Assembly (NCBI GenBank): GCA_020634755.1
Contig: JACKBC010000012.1
Span: forward strand, 83,935-147,934
Direction: 5' to 3'
Source of the DNA: Caldilineaceae bacterium
GTDB taxonomy: Bacteria > Chloroflexota > Anaerolineae > Caldilineales > Caldilineaceae
DNA: 64,000 nt
Below the pieces are notes generated by a model that saw nothing but the letters and a program-made list of their open reading frames with translations, made no database searches and was not told the DNA's origin. Each line of letters opens with the position of its first letter. Within the stretch, counting starts at the first letter, position 1. The translations under genes were made by a program, and so were the position numbers. Shown in pieces: positions 35,259 through 43,708 of the stretch.

Positions 35259-35588
35259 CTATGCACTATGGGGCTCAAAGTCACTTTGTGTAATCAGTAA
35301 ACAGTTTTCGCAGCCGTGCGGATTGGGCACGTAGCCGTCGGCGGTGCAATCGTTCATCCAATCGCGACCGTTGCATAAATAGCGAAACTGATACACTCTA
35401 TCTGCTGCCAGCCCGATGGTGATCGTCCACTGTCCATCGCGCGCGCGTTGAAATGGATGTGATGTGCGATTCCAATTGTTAAAATCGCCAACCAGATGAA
35501 TCGTATCGGCCCAAACCTGGCTGGGGACCGCAAAGGTCACTTCAACAGACAGGAGTTCGCCGTCGACAGTATAGATTTTTGTGATCAT
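35259..35588 (-). CDS. Small CBM48/isoamylase-N-like carbohydrate-binding protein
   Basis: This 109-aa protein is a single immunoglobulin-like fold of the CBM48/AMPK-glycogen-binding type: VHLVGDFNNWNRTSHPFQR.RDGQWTITIGL (seen as IHLVGDFNNWN then DGQWTITIGLAADRVYQFRYL) and a conserved DGYVPNPHG ending. Such domains bind glycogen or starch and usually sit at the N-terminus of branching or debranching enzymes. Here the domain stands alone. With the GH15 gene nearby it may target alpha-glucan, which is inference. Confidence 0.82.
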   Translation of the reverse strand: MITKIYTVDGELLSVEVTFAVPSQVWADTIHLVGDFNNWNRTSHPFQRARDGQWTITIGLAADRVYQFRYLCNGRDWMNDCTADGYVPNPHGCENCLLITQSDFEPHSA

Positions 35589-35655
35589 AATCCGTCGTCT
35601 CTTTTTCGATCTGCTTTGAACAGCAACCGGAGCTAAACGGACGCTTATTGGTTAT

Positions 35656-35739
35656 CAGTACACCGCAACGGTGTTGGCGATCCAGGCGTAGGTCTCGTTT
35701 GGGGGATCCAACGCTGTCTCTTGCGGTTGCAATCTACTG
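35656..35739. repeat. Family A repeat, copy A5 (84 bp)
   Basis: It has CAGTACACCGCAACGGTG at the left and GCGGTTGCAATCTACTG at the right, with inner arms AGGCGTAGG and CCAACGCTGTCTC. The gap 35589-35971 otherwise holds CTGGCCGATGGACTAGT at 35820-35836 and the zwf promoter, and no gene. Confidence 0.8.
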
Positions 35740-35936
35740 ATAATTATTATATAGCTGATGATCAATAAAAAATCAGGCAATGGTCTAGAAGGACGGAAGT
35801 CGATCGATTAGCGTATTACCTGGCCGATGGACTAGTTGCCAATGTTCATCAAGCGGTGGATATGCAAATGTCAACGCAACCTAGCCTATCTCATATGTGC
35901 TGCCAACGCCAAAGACCTCCTAAGCATAATGAGCAC

Positions 35937-35965
35937 TTGGCGTGCGCAACAAAATTCGATAGAAT
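35937..35965 (+). promoter_or_regulatory. Candidate zwf promoter, implying a leaderless transcript
   Basis: TTGGCG (35937-35942), a 17-bp spacer and TAGAAT (35960-35965) match the sigma-70-type consensus well. The zwf ATG at 35972 begins six bases after the -10 hexamer, where transcription would be expected to start, and no Shine-Dalgarno sequence is present. Confidence 0.5.
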
Positions 35966-35971
35966 GATTAT

Positions 35972-37396
35972 ATGCATCCAACAAATAACGCTTCTTCACT
36001 TTCATCAACTCTCTTTGTGATCTTTGGCGCTGGCGGCGACCTGACCTGGCGCAAGTTAATGCCCGCCCTGTACAATTTGTGGCTGGATGGCTGGCTGCCG
36101 CACGACTTTGTCATCACCGGCATAGATCGCCGCCAGATGAGCAAAGATGATTTCGCGCAACACATTCGCGACGGCATCGATCAATTTTCACGACAGGGCA
36201 AAAGCGACGATAAACAGTGGGCCGATTTTGCCACCCACTTAGACTACGTCTCGGCTGATTTTGGCGCGGCGGCCACCTTTGCTGATTTGGCAGAACGTGT
36301 TGCCGCGCTGGGCAAAGAGTGGAGCCAGCCACCCAATGTGGTCTATTATTTGGCCATATCGCCCGCATTGATTCAGATGGTTGTCGAGGGGCTAGGCAAA
36401 GTGGGGCTGGCCGATGACCGTGACCACGCCTCCATTGTGGTGGAGAAGCCCTTTGGTCGCGACCTGGATTCGGCTCGCGCCCTCAATTCCATGTTGACTC
36501 AGACCTTTGCCGAAACGCAGATCTACCGCATCGACCACTATTTGGGCAAAGAGACTGTGCAGAATATTCTGGCCATGCGCTTTGCCAACGCCATCTTCGA
36601 GCCGCTTTGGAACCGCACCTCGATTGAGCGTGTGGAGATCACCGTGGCCGAGTCTGTGGGGGTCGAACATCGCGGCGGCTATTATGACCACGCTGGCGCC
36701 GTGCGCGATATGATCCAAAATCATCTGCTGCAAATTTTCTGCCTAATCAGCATGGAGCCCCCCATTGTCTTTGCCGCTGACGAAATTCGCGACAAAAAAG
36801 TAGAGGTGCTGCGCGCCGTGCGTCCGATTGCGCCGGAAAAGGTGGACCAACTTGCCAAGCGCGGCCAGTATGAAGGCTACCGGCAGGAGCCCGACGTCAG
36901 CGCCTCTTCCAACACCGAAACCTTTGCGCAACTCACGCTGCACGTGGATAACTGGCGCTGGCAAGGCGTGCCCTTTGTGTTGCGGACCGGCAAAGCCCTC
37001 AAAGATAAAGTATCGTTGGTCAAGATTCGCTTCCGTTCCATTCCCCATCGCGCCTTCCCCGCGGCCGCTGTGCCGCGCTGGCCGCGCAACGAGCTGCAAA
37101 TTCACATTCAGCCCAATGAAGGCATAGACATTTGCATGCTCGCCAAAGAGCCGGGGCCAGAGCTGTTGCTCAAGCCGGTAGACATGAACTTCCGCTACAG
37201 TGAAGATTTTGCCAAAAAGCCCATGCCAGAAGCCTATGAAACGCTGCTGCTCGACGTGATGCAGCGCGACGCCACTCTCTTTATGCGCGGCGATCAAGTG
37301 GAAACCGCCTGGCGCGTTGTCATGCCCGTTTTGGACGCATGGGGGCACTCGGACGACCAGCCCACCGTTTATCCAGTCGGCTCCTGGGGACCGTGA
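35972..37396 (+). CDS. zwf: Glucose-6-phosphate 1-dehydrogenase
   Basis: This 474-aa enzyme catalyses the first oxidative pentose-phosphate step, producing NADPH. It has the nucleotide-binding GAGGDLTWRKLMPALY at residues 16-31 (family consensus GASGDL.KRKL.PAL), the active-site RIDHYLGKE motif near 185, and VVEKPFGRDLDSARALN near 155. No ribosome site is evident, and the ATG lies six bases after a good -10 box, so translation may be leaderless. It is divergent from the CBM48 and gnd genes. Confidence 0.95.
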   Translation: MHPTNNASSLSSTLFVIFGAGGDLTWRKLMPALYNLWLDGWLPHDFVITGIDRRQMSKDDFAQHIRDGIDQFSRQGKSDDKQWADFATHLDYVSADFGAAATFADLAERVAALGKEWSQPPNVVYYLAISPALIQMVVEGLGKVGLADDRDHASIVVEKPFGRDLDSARALNSMLTQTFAETQIYRIDHYLGKETVQNILAMRFANAIFEPLWNRTSIERVEITVAESVGVEHRGGYYDHAGAVRDMIQNHLLQIFCLISMEPPIVFAADEIRDKKVEVLRAVRPIAPEKVDQLAKRGQYEGYRQEPDVSASSNTETFAQLTLHVDNWRWQGVPFVLRTGKALKDKVSLVKIRFRSIPHRAFPAAAVPRWPRNELQIHIQPNEGIDICMLAKEPGPELLLKPVDMNFRYSEDFAKKPMPEAYETLLLDVMQRDATLFMRGDQVETAWRVVMPVLDAWGHSDDQPTVYPVGSWGP

Positions 37397-37399
37397 AGG

Positions 37400-37560
37400 A
37401 TGACGGAGTGACAGTGTGCAGAGGTGCAGAGGTGAAGGGATGAAGAGGTGGTCACCGATCACCCTTTCACATTTTCACCCTTTCACCCTTTCACCTTATC
37501 ACCCTTCCACCCTTCCAAAACTTCACCTTGTCATCTTAACCGAGACCAAGTTCATCACAG
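37400..37560. repeat. Low-complexity TTTCACCC tract
   Basis: The 170-bp gap between zwf and coxB contains GAGGTGAAGGGATGAAG followed by repeated TTTCACCC/TTCCACCC units and CACCTTGTCATC. The two halves are roughly complementary. It resembles the tracts at 19640 and 57778 and the hairpin at 9077. Confidence 0.6.
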
Positions 37561-37566
37561 CAAACC

Positions 37567-38493
37567 ATGTTCCCATTCGACACAGCCTCACCCCAATCGG
37601 CAGTGATAGCCGAGCTATTTAACTTGATTGCGGTCATTGCCGTTGTCATCTTTATCATTGTGACCTTGGGCGTACTCTGGAGCGCCTGGCGCTATCGCCA
37701 CCAAGATGGCCAGCCAGAGCCGCGCCAAATAAAGGGCAATCTGCCGCTCGAAATTGGCTGGACGCTCATCCCCTTGCTCATCTTGATCTTTGTGGCGGTG
37801 CGCACGGTGGCCGCCATGGATCTGGTGGACCCGGCGCCGCCCGTCGATCCCACCCCCGACCTGATCATCACGGGCCACCAGTGGTGGTGGGAAATTGAAT
37901 ATCCACAGGCCGGCGTGATGACGGCCAATGAAATCCACATTCCCACGGGGCAGCGACTCTTGCTGCAAATTGAGGCCGCCGACGTGCTGCATAGCTTTTG
38001 GCTGCCCCAACTGGCGCGCAAAGTGGACATGATTCCCGGGCAAACGCGCTGGCTCTGGCTGGAAGTTGACGAGCCGGGCGTTTACAGCGGGGCCTGCGCT
38101 GAATTCTGCGGCGCCCAGCACGCTTGGATGCGGCTGCGCTTGACGGCCCACGCACCAGATGAATATGAACAGTGGCTGACCCAGCAGGCCCAGACGCCTG
38201 CCCAACCCACCACTGGTGATGCCGCGGCCGGTGCACAGCTATTTCAAGAACGCACGTGCGTCAATTGCCATGCCATTGCCGGTACTGCCGGCCAAGCGCG
38301 CGTCGGCCCCGACTTGACGCATCTGGCCACGCGCGCCACCTTAGCGGCGGGGCTGCTGACCAATACACCGGAAAATCTGCGCGCCTGGCTTAAAGCGCCG
38401 CACACTTTAAAACCGGGCACGCTCATGCCCGACCTGCACTTGACCGACGCCGAAGTGGAGCAACTGGCCACTTATTTGGAGACGCTGCCATGA
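37567..38493 (+). CDS. coxB: Cytochrome c oxidase subunit II with C-terminal cytochrome c domain (caa3 type)
   Basis: This is a 308-aa protein with two N-terminal membrane helices (about 18-40 and 58-80) and then the extracytoplasmic cupredoxin domain. The CuA site is complete: HSFWLPQ, then SGACAEFCGAQHAWM. A fused cytochrome c domain follows from about residue 218, with heme motif CVNCH and a distal methionine in GTLMPDL. The fusion defines a caa3-type oxidase that accepts electrons directly. The stop overlaps coxA by 4 bp. Confidence 0.95.
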   Translation: MFPFDTASPQSAVIAELFNLIAVIAVVIFIIVTLGVLWSAWRYRHQDGQPEPRQIKGNLPLEIGWTLIPLLILIFVAVRTVAAMDLVDPAPPVDPTPDLIITGHQWWWEIEYPQAGVMTANEIHIPTGQRLLLQIEAADVLHSFWLPQLARKVDMIPGQTRWLWLEVDEPGVYSGACAEFCGAQHAWMRLRLTAHAPDEYEQWLTQQAQTPAQPTTGDAAAGAQLFQERTCVNCHAIAGTAGQARVGPDLTHLATRATLAAGLLTNTPENLRAWLKAPHTLKPGTLMPDLHLTDAEVEQLATYLETLP

Positions 38494-40307
38494 GCCAAAT
38501 CCCGCTGGTGCCTGAATCGGAAATCCCGCTGCCCCGTTTGCGTGACGACAATGGCCTGCTGAGCTGGATCGCCTCAATTGATCATAAACAGATCGGCATT
38601 ATGTATCTGCTGGCCACGCTCTTCTTTTTTGCCCTGGGCGGCATTGAGGCGCTGCTTTTGCGCACGCAGCTTGCCCGCCCGGAAAGCCAGTTCCTCTCGC
38701 CCGACGCCTATAACGAACTCTTTACCATGCACGGCACCACCATGATCTTTTTGGTGGTGATGCCCATGCTGATTGGCTTTGCCACCTATTTCGTCCCGCT
38801 CATGATCGGCGCGCGCGATATGCTCTTTCCGCGAGTCAATGCGCTGAGCTTTTGGCTGCTGCTCTTTGGCGGACTGCTGCTCTATTTTAGCTTTTTTGCC
38901 GGCGGCGCACCGACCGCGGGCTGGTTCAGCTATGTGCCGCTGAGCCAGCGTGCCTATAACACGAGCCCCGGTCTGGATTACTGGTCATTGGCGCTCTTTG
39001 GCACGGGCATCGGCACAATTCTGGCCGGCGTCAACTTTATTGGCACCGTGCTTGTTCTGCGCGCGCCCGGTATGAAATTGACCCGATTGCCGCTCTTTGT
39101 GTGGATGAACAGCGTGAATAGCGTGCTGATTTTGGGGGCGCTTTCGCTGCTCAATGCCTCATTGATCATGCTCTTTGTCGAGCGCCAGTTCGACATGCGT
39201 TTTTTTGATGAAGCCAGCGGCGGCGATCCGCTGCTTTGGCAGCATCTCTTTTGGGCCTTTGGCCATCCCGAAGTGTACATTATGGTGCTGCCCGCTTTTG
39301 GCATGATTTCGGAAATTATTCCGGTTTTTTCGCGCAAGCCCATCTTTGGCTATGCCTTTGTGGCCGGCTCTACGGTGGCCATTATGGTGCTCAGCTATTT
39401 GGTGTGGGCGCACCACATGTTTGCCGTGGGACTGCCCAGGATCTTCAATATCTTTTTTGCCCTGGCCAGCATGTTGATCGCCGTGCCCACTGGCGTCAAA
39501 ATTTTTAACTGGATGGCCACCATGTGGGGCGGCGCCATTCGCTTTACCACGGCCATGCTCTTTGCCAGCTCTTTTCTGATTTTGTTTACCATTGGCGGCT
39601 TGAGCGGCGTTAGCTTTGCCGTGGTGCCCATCGATTGGCAGACCACCGACACCTATTACGTGGTGGCCCACATGCACTACGTGCTCTTTGGTGGGACGCT
39701 CTTTGCCATCTTTGCGGCCACCTATTATTGGTTTCCTAAGATGACGGGGCGGTTACTTTCCGAACGGCTGGGCAAGTGGCACTTCTGGCTGACCTTTGTG
39801 GGGTTTAATACGACTTTTATGGTGCAGCACTTTTTGGGCCTCATGGGGATGCCGCGGCGCGTCTATACCTATCCAGCGGATATGCCGGGGTGGGCGCTGC
39901 TGAATCTGATTTCAACCATTGGCGCCTACATTTTGGCGGTGTCGGTGCTGATTTTTGTTTGGAACCTGGTGGTGAGTTGGCGTCGTGGCGCCGCGGCCGG
40001 CGACAACCCGTGGCAGGGGTGGACGCTGGAGTGGGCCACCAGTTCGCCGCCGCCGGTGCACAATTTTGAGCGCGTGCCGCCCATTCGCAGCCATCGGCCA
40101 CTGTACGACCTGACGCCCGCTGAACGCACAAACCAGGCCGGCTGGTCCGCGGTCAGTCAAGAAATTCCCCAGCCCACCTACGCACCGGCCACGCTGGCGC
40201 TTGGCATCATTTTTGTGTTGTGGGGGCTGGCAACAACGTGGCTCATCTCGGCAGTTGGCCTGGGCTTGATCGTGCTGGCGCTACAGCTTTGGTTTAGGCA
40301 AAAATGA
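38490..40307 (+). CDS. coxA: Cytochrome c oxidase subunit I (A-type heme-copper oxidase)
   Basis: This 605-aa protein has twelve core helices. Ligand and proton-path motifs are present: MHGTTMIFLVVMP, WAFGHPEVYIMVLPAFG (CuB histidine and cross-linked tyrosine, plus the channel glutamate), HHMF, and YYVVAHMHYVLFGG. The last ~100 residues add a cytoplasmic linker and two helices not in the minimal subunit I. No subunit III or IV gene follows, and MenA comes next. It reduces O2 to water and pumps protons. Confidence 0.95.
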   Translation: MSQIPLVPESEIPLPRLRDDNGLLSWIASIDHKQIGIMYLLATLFFFALGGIEALLLRTQLARPESQFLSPDAYNELFTMHGTTMIFLVVMPMLIGFATYFVPLMIGARDMLFPRVNALSFWLLLFGGLLLYFSFFAGGAPTAGWFSYVPLSQRAYNTSPGLDYWSLALFGTGIGTILAGVNFIGTVLVLRAPGMKLTRLPLFVWMNSVNSVLILGALSLLNASLIMLFVERQFDMRFFDEASGGDPLLWQHLFWAFGHPEVYIMVLPAFGMISEIIPVFSRKPIFGYAFVAGSTVAIMVLSYLVWAHHMFAVGLPRIFNIFFALASMLIAVPTGVKIFNWMATMWGGAIRFTTAMLFASSFLILFTIGGLSGVSFAVVPIDWQTTDTYYVVAHMHYVLFGGTLFAIFAATYYWFPKMTGRLLSERLGKWHFWLTFVGFNTTFMVQHFLGLMGMPRRVYTYPADMPGWALLNLISTIGAYILAVSVLIFVWNLVVSWRRGAAAGDNPWQGWTLEWATSSPPPVHNFERVPPIRSHRPLYDLTPAERTNQAGWSAVSQEIPQPTYAPATLALGIIFVLWGLATTWLISAVGLGLIVLALQLWFRQK

Positions 40308-40368
40308 TGGCTAAAAAACCATAGTCCGAAAAGTCACGGTCTGAAAAGTCATGTGGAGGTAGGGCAAC

Positions 40369-41352
40369 ATGAATGCATCCTCAGAAGACAGGCATGAAGG
40401 TACTGGGCATGGGGTTACGAGACGTGATGTGTGGCTGCGTATGTTGCTTTATCCGCGTCATACCTTGCCCACGGCGGCGGCGCCCATGATGGTGGCGGCC
40501 GGTCTGGCCTGGCATGATGGCGTTTTTGCCTTTTTTCCGCTATTGGCCGCCTTTTTGTGTGGCTGGTTGATTCAGCTCGGCGGCGTGATCACAGACAACT
40601 ATTTTAACTTGAAACGCCATCCGCACGATCGTGAGCATGCCCTGTTTGTACAGGCGCTAAATACCGGCATCATCAAACTCGACGAACTAAAGAGCGCGAT
40701 CTATGGCTGCTATCTGCTGGCTATCCTAATTGCTCTGTACCTAGTCTATGTGGGCGGTTTGCCCGTGATTTGGGTGGGGGTGGCAAGCATAATGGCCAGC
40801 TTGATCTACTCGGCCGGTCCGTTTCCATTGGGAGACAACGCCTTGGGCGATCCGCTCTTTTTTATCTTTTTTGGCGTCGTCTCGGTAGTGGCCCCCTATT
40901 ATGTGCAAGCGGCGGCTGTGCTGGCCTCTCCGTGGCTGTGGAACATACCGTCAGGAACCATTTCGGGAACTGTGCTGTGGGCCAGCATACCCATGGCGGC
41001 GTTAATTACCAATATTTTGGTGATTGATAATATTCGCGATCTGGATTTCGACCAGGCCAAGGGGGAGACCACATTAGCCGTGGTTCTTGGGCGGCGGGGC
41101 AGCTATATAGAATACTGCCTCTTGTTGGGGCTCGCCTATTTCATCCCCCTAATGCTTTGGCTCTTGAATGGGCTGAGCATTTGGGTTCTTTTGCCCTGGC
41201 TCTCATTGCCCTATGCGCTGCTGGTGGCCCGCCGTGTGATTACGGCCCAAAGCTATGCAGAATTGATGCCATTAACGCCCCAAGCCGGCCAGGTTGTATT
41301 AGCATATGCGCTGTTGTTTGCGTTTGGGCTCGCCCGTTATACGCAGCTCTAA
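40369..41352 (+). CDS. menA: 1,4-dihydroxy-2-naphthoate polyprenyltransferase (UbiA family)
   Basis: This 327-aa membrane enzyme has about eight helices. The first Asp-rich site is in GGVITDNYFNLKRHPHDRE and the second in VIDNIRDLDFDQAKGETTLAVVLG, with the loop GPFPLGDNALGDPLFFIFFG, the pattern typical of MenA rather than heme O synthase. It attaches a polyprenyl chain to dihydroxynaphthoate in menaquinone synthesis. The position between oxidase and bc genes supports menaquinone as the electron carrier. A GGAGGTAGGGCAAC ribosome site precedes the ATG. Heme O synthase (CtaB) is the alternative but fits less well. Confidence 0.82.
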   Translation: MNASSEDRHEGTGHGVTRRDVWLRMLLYPRHTLPTAAAPMMVAAGLAWHDGVFAFFPLLAAFLCGWLIQLGGVITDNYFNLKRHPHDREHALFVQALNTGIIKLDELKSAIYGCYLLAILIALYLVYVGGLPVIWVGVASIMASLIYSAGPFPLGDNALGDPLFFIFFGVVSVVAPYYVQAAAVLASPWLWNIPSGTISGTVLWASIPMAALITNILVIDNIRDLDFDQAKGETTLAVVLGRRGSYIEYCLLLGLAYFIPLMLWLLNGLSIWVLLPWLSLPYALLVARRVITAQSYAELMPLTPQAGQVVLAYALLFAFGLARYTQL

Positions 41353-41361
41353 AGGAAAACC

Positions 41362-41405
41362 GGCGTTTTTGGTCAGGCTACGTTCCATATAAAAACGCCT
41401 GTTTT
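41362..41405 (+). terminator. Possible terminator after menA
   Basis: GGCGTTTTT (41362-41370) pairs with AAAAACGCC (41391-41399), a 9-bp stem around a 20-nt loop, followed by TGTTTTC. The loop is large and the T run short, so this is a weak call. Confidence 0.35.
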
Positions 41406-41422
41406 CATCTCAACCGCCCTAT

Positions 41423-41506
41423 CAGTAGATCGCAACGGCAGCAGGTAGCGTCGGGTTCAACTGTCGAGACCGATGCCTATATCGCCCACACCGTTGCGGT
41501 CTACTG
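41423..41506. repeat. Family A repeat, copy A6 (84 bp)
   Basis: CAGTAGATCGCAACGG and CCGTTGCGGTCTACTG are the terminal arms. It ends 17 bp before the Rieske ATG, so it lies in that gene's 5' region and may be transcribed as its leader. Confidence 0.85.
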
Positions 41507-41523
41507 AGTATGGAAAGCTTTCT

Positions 41524-42054
41524 ATGACACAGCAGATGACACCCAAAAACAATGAACAAGACAAAGCGGACAGGTTAGATCGGCGGCGTTTTTTGGCGCG
41601 CATAAGCTTGTGGGCTGGCGGCGCTAGCGCCGCGCTGGTGGCTGTGCCCATGGTTGGTTTTCTATTGGCGCCGCTGTTGCGCACCAAGCCGCGCCTCTGG
41701 CGCGATGTAGGCGCACAGAGCGATTTTGCGGTTGGCGTCACCACCGATGTGGTATTGGAAGATGCGTCACCGCTGCCTTGGGCGGGTGTGACGGCCAAAA
41801 CCGCGGCCTGGCTGCGCCGCGAAAGCCAGGAGGAGTTCACCGCCTTTGCCATCAACTGCTCGCACTTGGGCTGCCCGGTAACTTGGTTGCCGGACGCCAG
41901 CCTCTTTATGTGTCCATGTCACGGCGGCGTCTATAATCGGGATGGCTCAGTGGCGGCGGGCCCACCGCCGCGCCCGCTCAAGCAGTATCCGGTGCGCGTG
42001 CGCAACGGCCGTGTGGAAATCGAGACAACCGCTTTGCCCGTGGAGGGAGCTTGA
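41524..42054 (+). CDS. Rieske iron-sulfur protein of cytochrome bc complex
   Basis: This 176-aa protein has a twin-arginine-type N-terminus (LDRRRFLARISLWAGG) that gives a single membrane anchor. The [2Fe-2S] motifs are CSHLGCPVTW and CPCHGGVYN, each supplying one cysteine and one histidine plus the disulfide cysteines. It takes electrons from menaquinol and passes them to a c heme. The longer frame that starts inside repeat A6 has no ribosome site. The ATG at 41524 has GGAAAG upstream. The next gene begins one base after its stop. Confidence 0.93.
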   Translation: MTQQMTPKNNEQDKADRLDRRRFLARISLWAGGASAALVAVPMVGFLLAPLLRTKPRLWRDVGAQSDFAVGVTTDVVLEDASPLPWAGVTAKTAAWLRRESQEEFTAFAINCSHLGCPVTWLPDASLFMCPCHGGVYNRDGSVAAGPPPRPLKQYPVRVRNGRVEIETTALPVEGA

Positions 42055-42055
42055 T

Positions 42056-43453
42056 ATGTTCGTGCCTCTGCTGCAAAAAATCTGGCGTGTCGTCGATGAC
42101 CGCACCGGCATTGCCGAAGCCGTTGGCCCCATTTTGCAACACCCGGTGCCGGCAGACGCGCGCTGGGCCTATGTCTTTGGCAGCGCTACTTTGGCGGCTT
42201 TTATTGTGCAGGTGGTGACGGGCATTGCGCTGGCCACCACGTATGTATCCTCGGCTGGTGATGCTTACGACAGCCTCAATTTTATTACCAATAATGCGCC
42301 TTTTGGCAGCCTCATGCGCGGGATGCACTTTTATGGCGCTTCGGCCATGGTGGTGCTGGTGGGCATTCATGCGGCGCAGACCTTTTTGCATGGTTCATAC
42401 AAATTCCCGCGCGAGGCCAACTGGCTCAGCGGCGTGCTTCTGCTCTTTTTGACCTTGGGCATGGGCTTTACCGGGCAGCTGCTGCGCTGGGATCAAAACG
42501 CGGTCTGGTCGGTGGTGGTGGGGGCGGAACAGGCGGCGCGGGCGCCGCTGATTGGGGAGAAGGCGGCTCAATTTGTGCTGGCCGGTGAGACCATTGGCGG
42601 CGCCACGCTGAGCCGCTTTTTTGCCTTCCACGTCTTTTTTATTCCGGGGCTGATCTTTGGCATTGTGGGCTTTCATCTCTTTTTGGTGATCCGCAATGGC
42701 ATCTCCGAAATGCCGCGTGCCGGGCGCCCCGTGCATCCCGCCACCTATCGCCAGTGGTATCACGAGCTGTTGGCCAAAGAAGGTGTGCCTTTTTGGCCCG
42801 ACGCGGCTTGGCGCGACGTGATTTTTGGCGCCAGCGTGGTGGTGATCATTTTTGTGTTGGCGCTGGTTATAGGGCCGCCGGCGCTGGATAAACCGCCCGA
42901 CCCCAGCATTATTGAAGCCTACCCGCGGCCGGATTGGTATTTGCTGTGGTATTTTGCCGTGCTGGCGCTGATTCCACCGGCGTGGGAGAATTGGATCATC
43001 CTGTTGGCGCCGCTGTTGGGGGCACTGCTGCTTTTTGCCATTCCCTTCCTGTCCAATCACGGCGAACGGGCGCCAGAGCGGCGTCCGTGGGCGGTGGGCG
43101 CCGTCTTGTTCGTCATCGTGATGATTGGCGCGCTGTGGGTTGCCGGTGAACAGGCGCACTGGTCACCTGATTTTCATCCGGACCCGCTGCCCGCAGCCGT
43201 TGTGGGCGCCACCAGCGGCCCCGTGGCCACGGGCGCCGAATTGTTTCACAAAAAAGGCTGTCAGAATTGCCATCGCGTTGCCAGCTATGGTGGTCGCCGC
43301 GGGCCAGACTTAACGGCGGTGGGGCGCCGGCTGGATGTCGCGCAACTCACCACGCGCATTCTGAACGGGGGCACCAATATGCCGGCGTTTGCTGGCGTTC
43401 TCCAGCCCGCCGAGGTGGAGGATTTGGTGGCCTTTTTGCAGTCTCGTCAATAA
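42056..43453 (+). CDS. Cytochrome b fused to a C-terminal cytochrome c domain
   Basis: This is a 465-aa protein. The first half is cytochrome b N-terminal: four helices with heme b histidines in HFYGASAMVVLVGIHAAQ and later FHVFFIPGLIFGIVGFHLF. The quinone-site loop reads PDWYLLWYFA, the PDWY variant seen in Gram-positive and b6f-type complexes. After three more helices, an extracytoplasmic domain from about residue 385 carries CQNCH and a terminal NMPAFAGVL with the methionine ligand. The fused c heme replaces a separate cytochrome c1. The partner Rieske gene is immediately upstream. Confidence 0.92.
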   Translation: MFVPLLQKIWRVVDDRTGIAEAVGPILQHPVPADARWAYVFGSATLAAFIVQVVTGIALATTYVSSAGDAYDSLNFITNNAPFGSLMRGMHFYGASAMVVLVGIHAAQTFLHGSYKFPREANWLSGVLLLFLTLGMGFTGQLLRWDQNAVWSVVVGAEQAARAPLIGEKAAQFVLAGETIGGATLSRFFAFHVFFIPGLIFGIVGFHLFLVIRNGISEMPRAGRPVHPATYRQWYHELLAKEGVPFWPDAAWRDVIFGASVVVIIFVLALVIGPPALDKPPDPSIIEAYPRPDWYLLWYFAVLALIPPAWENWIILLAPLLGALLLFAIPFLSNHGERAPERRPWAVGAVLFVIVMIGALWVAGEQAHWSPDFHPDPLPAAVVGATSGPVATGAELFHKKGCQNCHRVASYGGRRGPDLTAVGRRLDVAQLTTRILNGGTNMPAFAGVLQPAEVEDLVAFLQSRQ

Positions 43454-43544
43454 GCGCGCCAAGCGGATGCCCAGGGCCAGCGCGTACCATAAAAAAGCCG
43501 GGCTAATACTCGCAGCTGACACGGAAAAGCAGTCTCACCCGCTT

Positions 43545-43585
43545 GCCATTTAGCCGCAGCGGCGGCTTTTCATTGTTAGCTGCCG
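43545..43585. repeat. Decayed fragment related to the 146-bp repeat unit
   Basis: The stretch ATTTAGCCGCAGCGGCGGCT followed by TTTCATTGTTAGC resembles the GATTTAGCCCCAGCCGCTGTGGCGGCTTCTCGATGTTAGC portion (read in two parts) of the 146-bp array unit at 24151-24880. It lies in the 255-bp gap after the cytochrome b gene. The rest of the unit is not recognisable. Confidence 0.4.
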
Positions 43586-43708
43586 GATTGATCCGTTGCG
43601 ATTACCAAGTTCGCGATGGCCAAGCGGATGCCCAGATCTCTCTTCTTCATCTGAACATCCGCTTTGGCTTCGTTTATGTAGGTTGTAAAGAGGGCGCTTG
43701 CGTAATTG

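Noticed and set aside
41473..41523. Upstream ATG extending the Rieske protein by 17 residues
   Set aside because: The extension lies in repeat A6 and lacks a ribosome site. The ATG at 41524 gives a standard Tat-type N-terminus.
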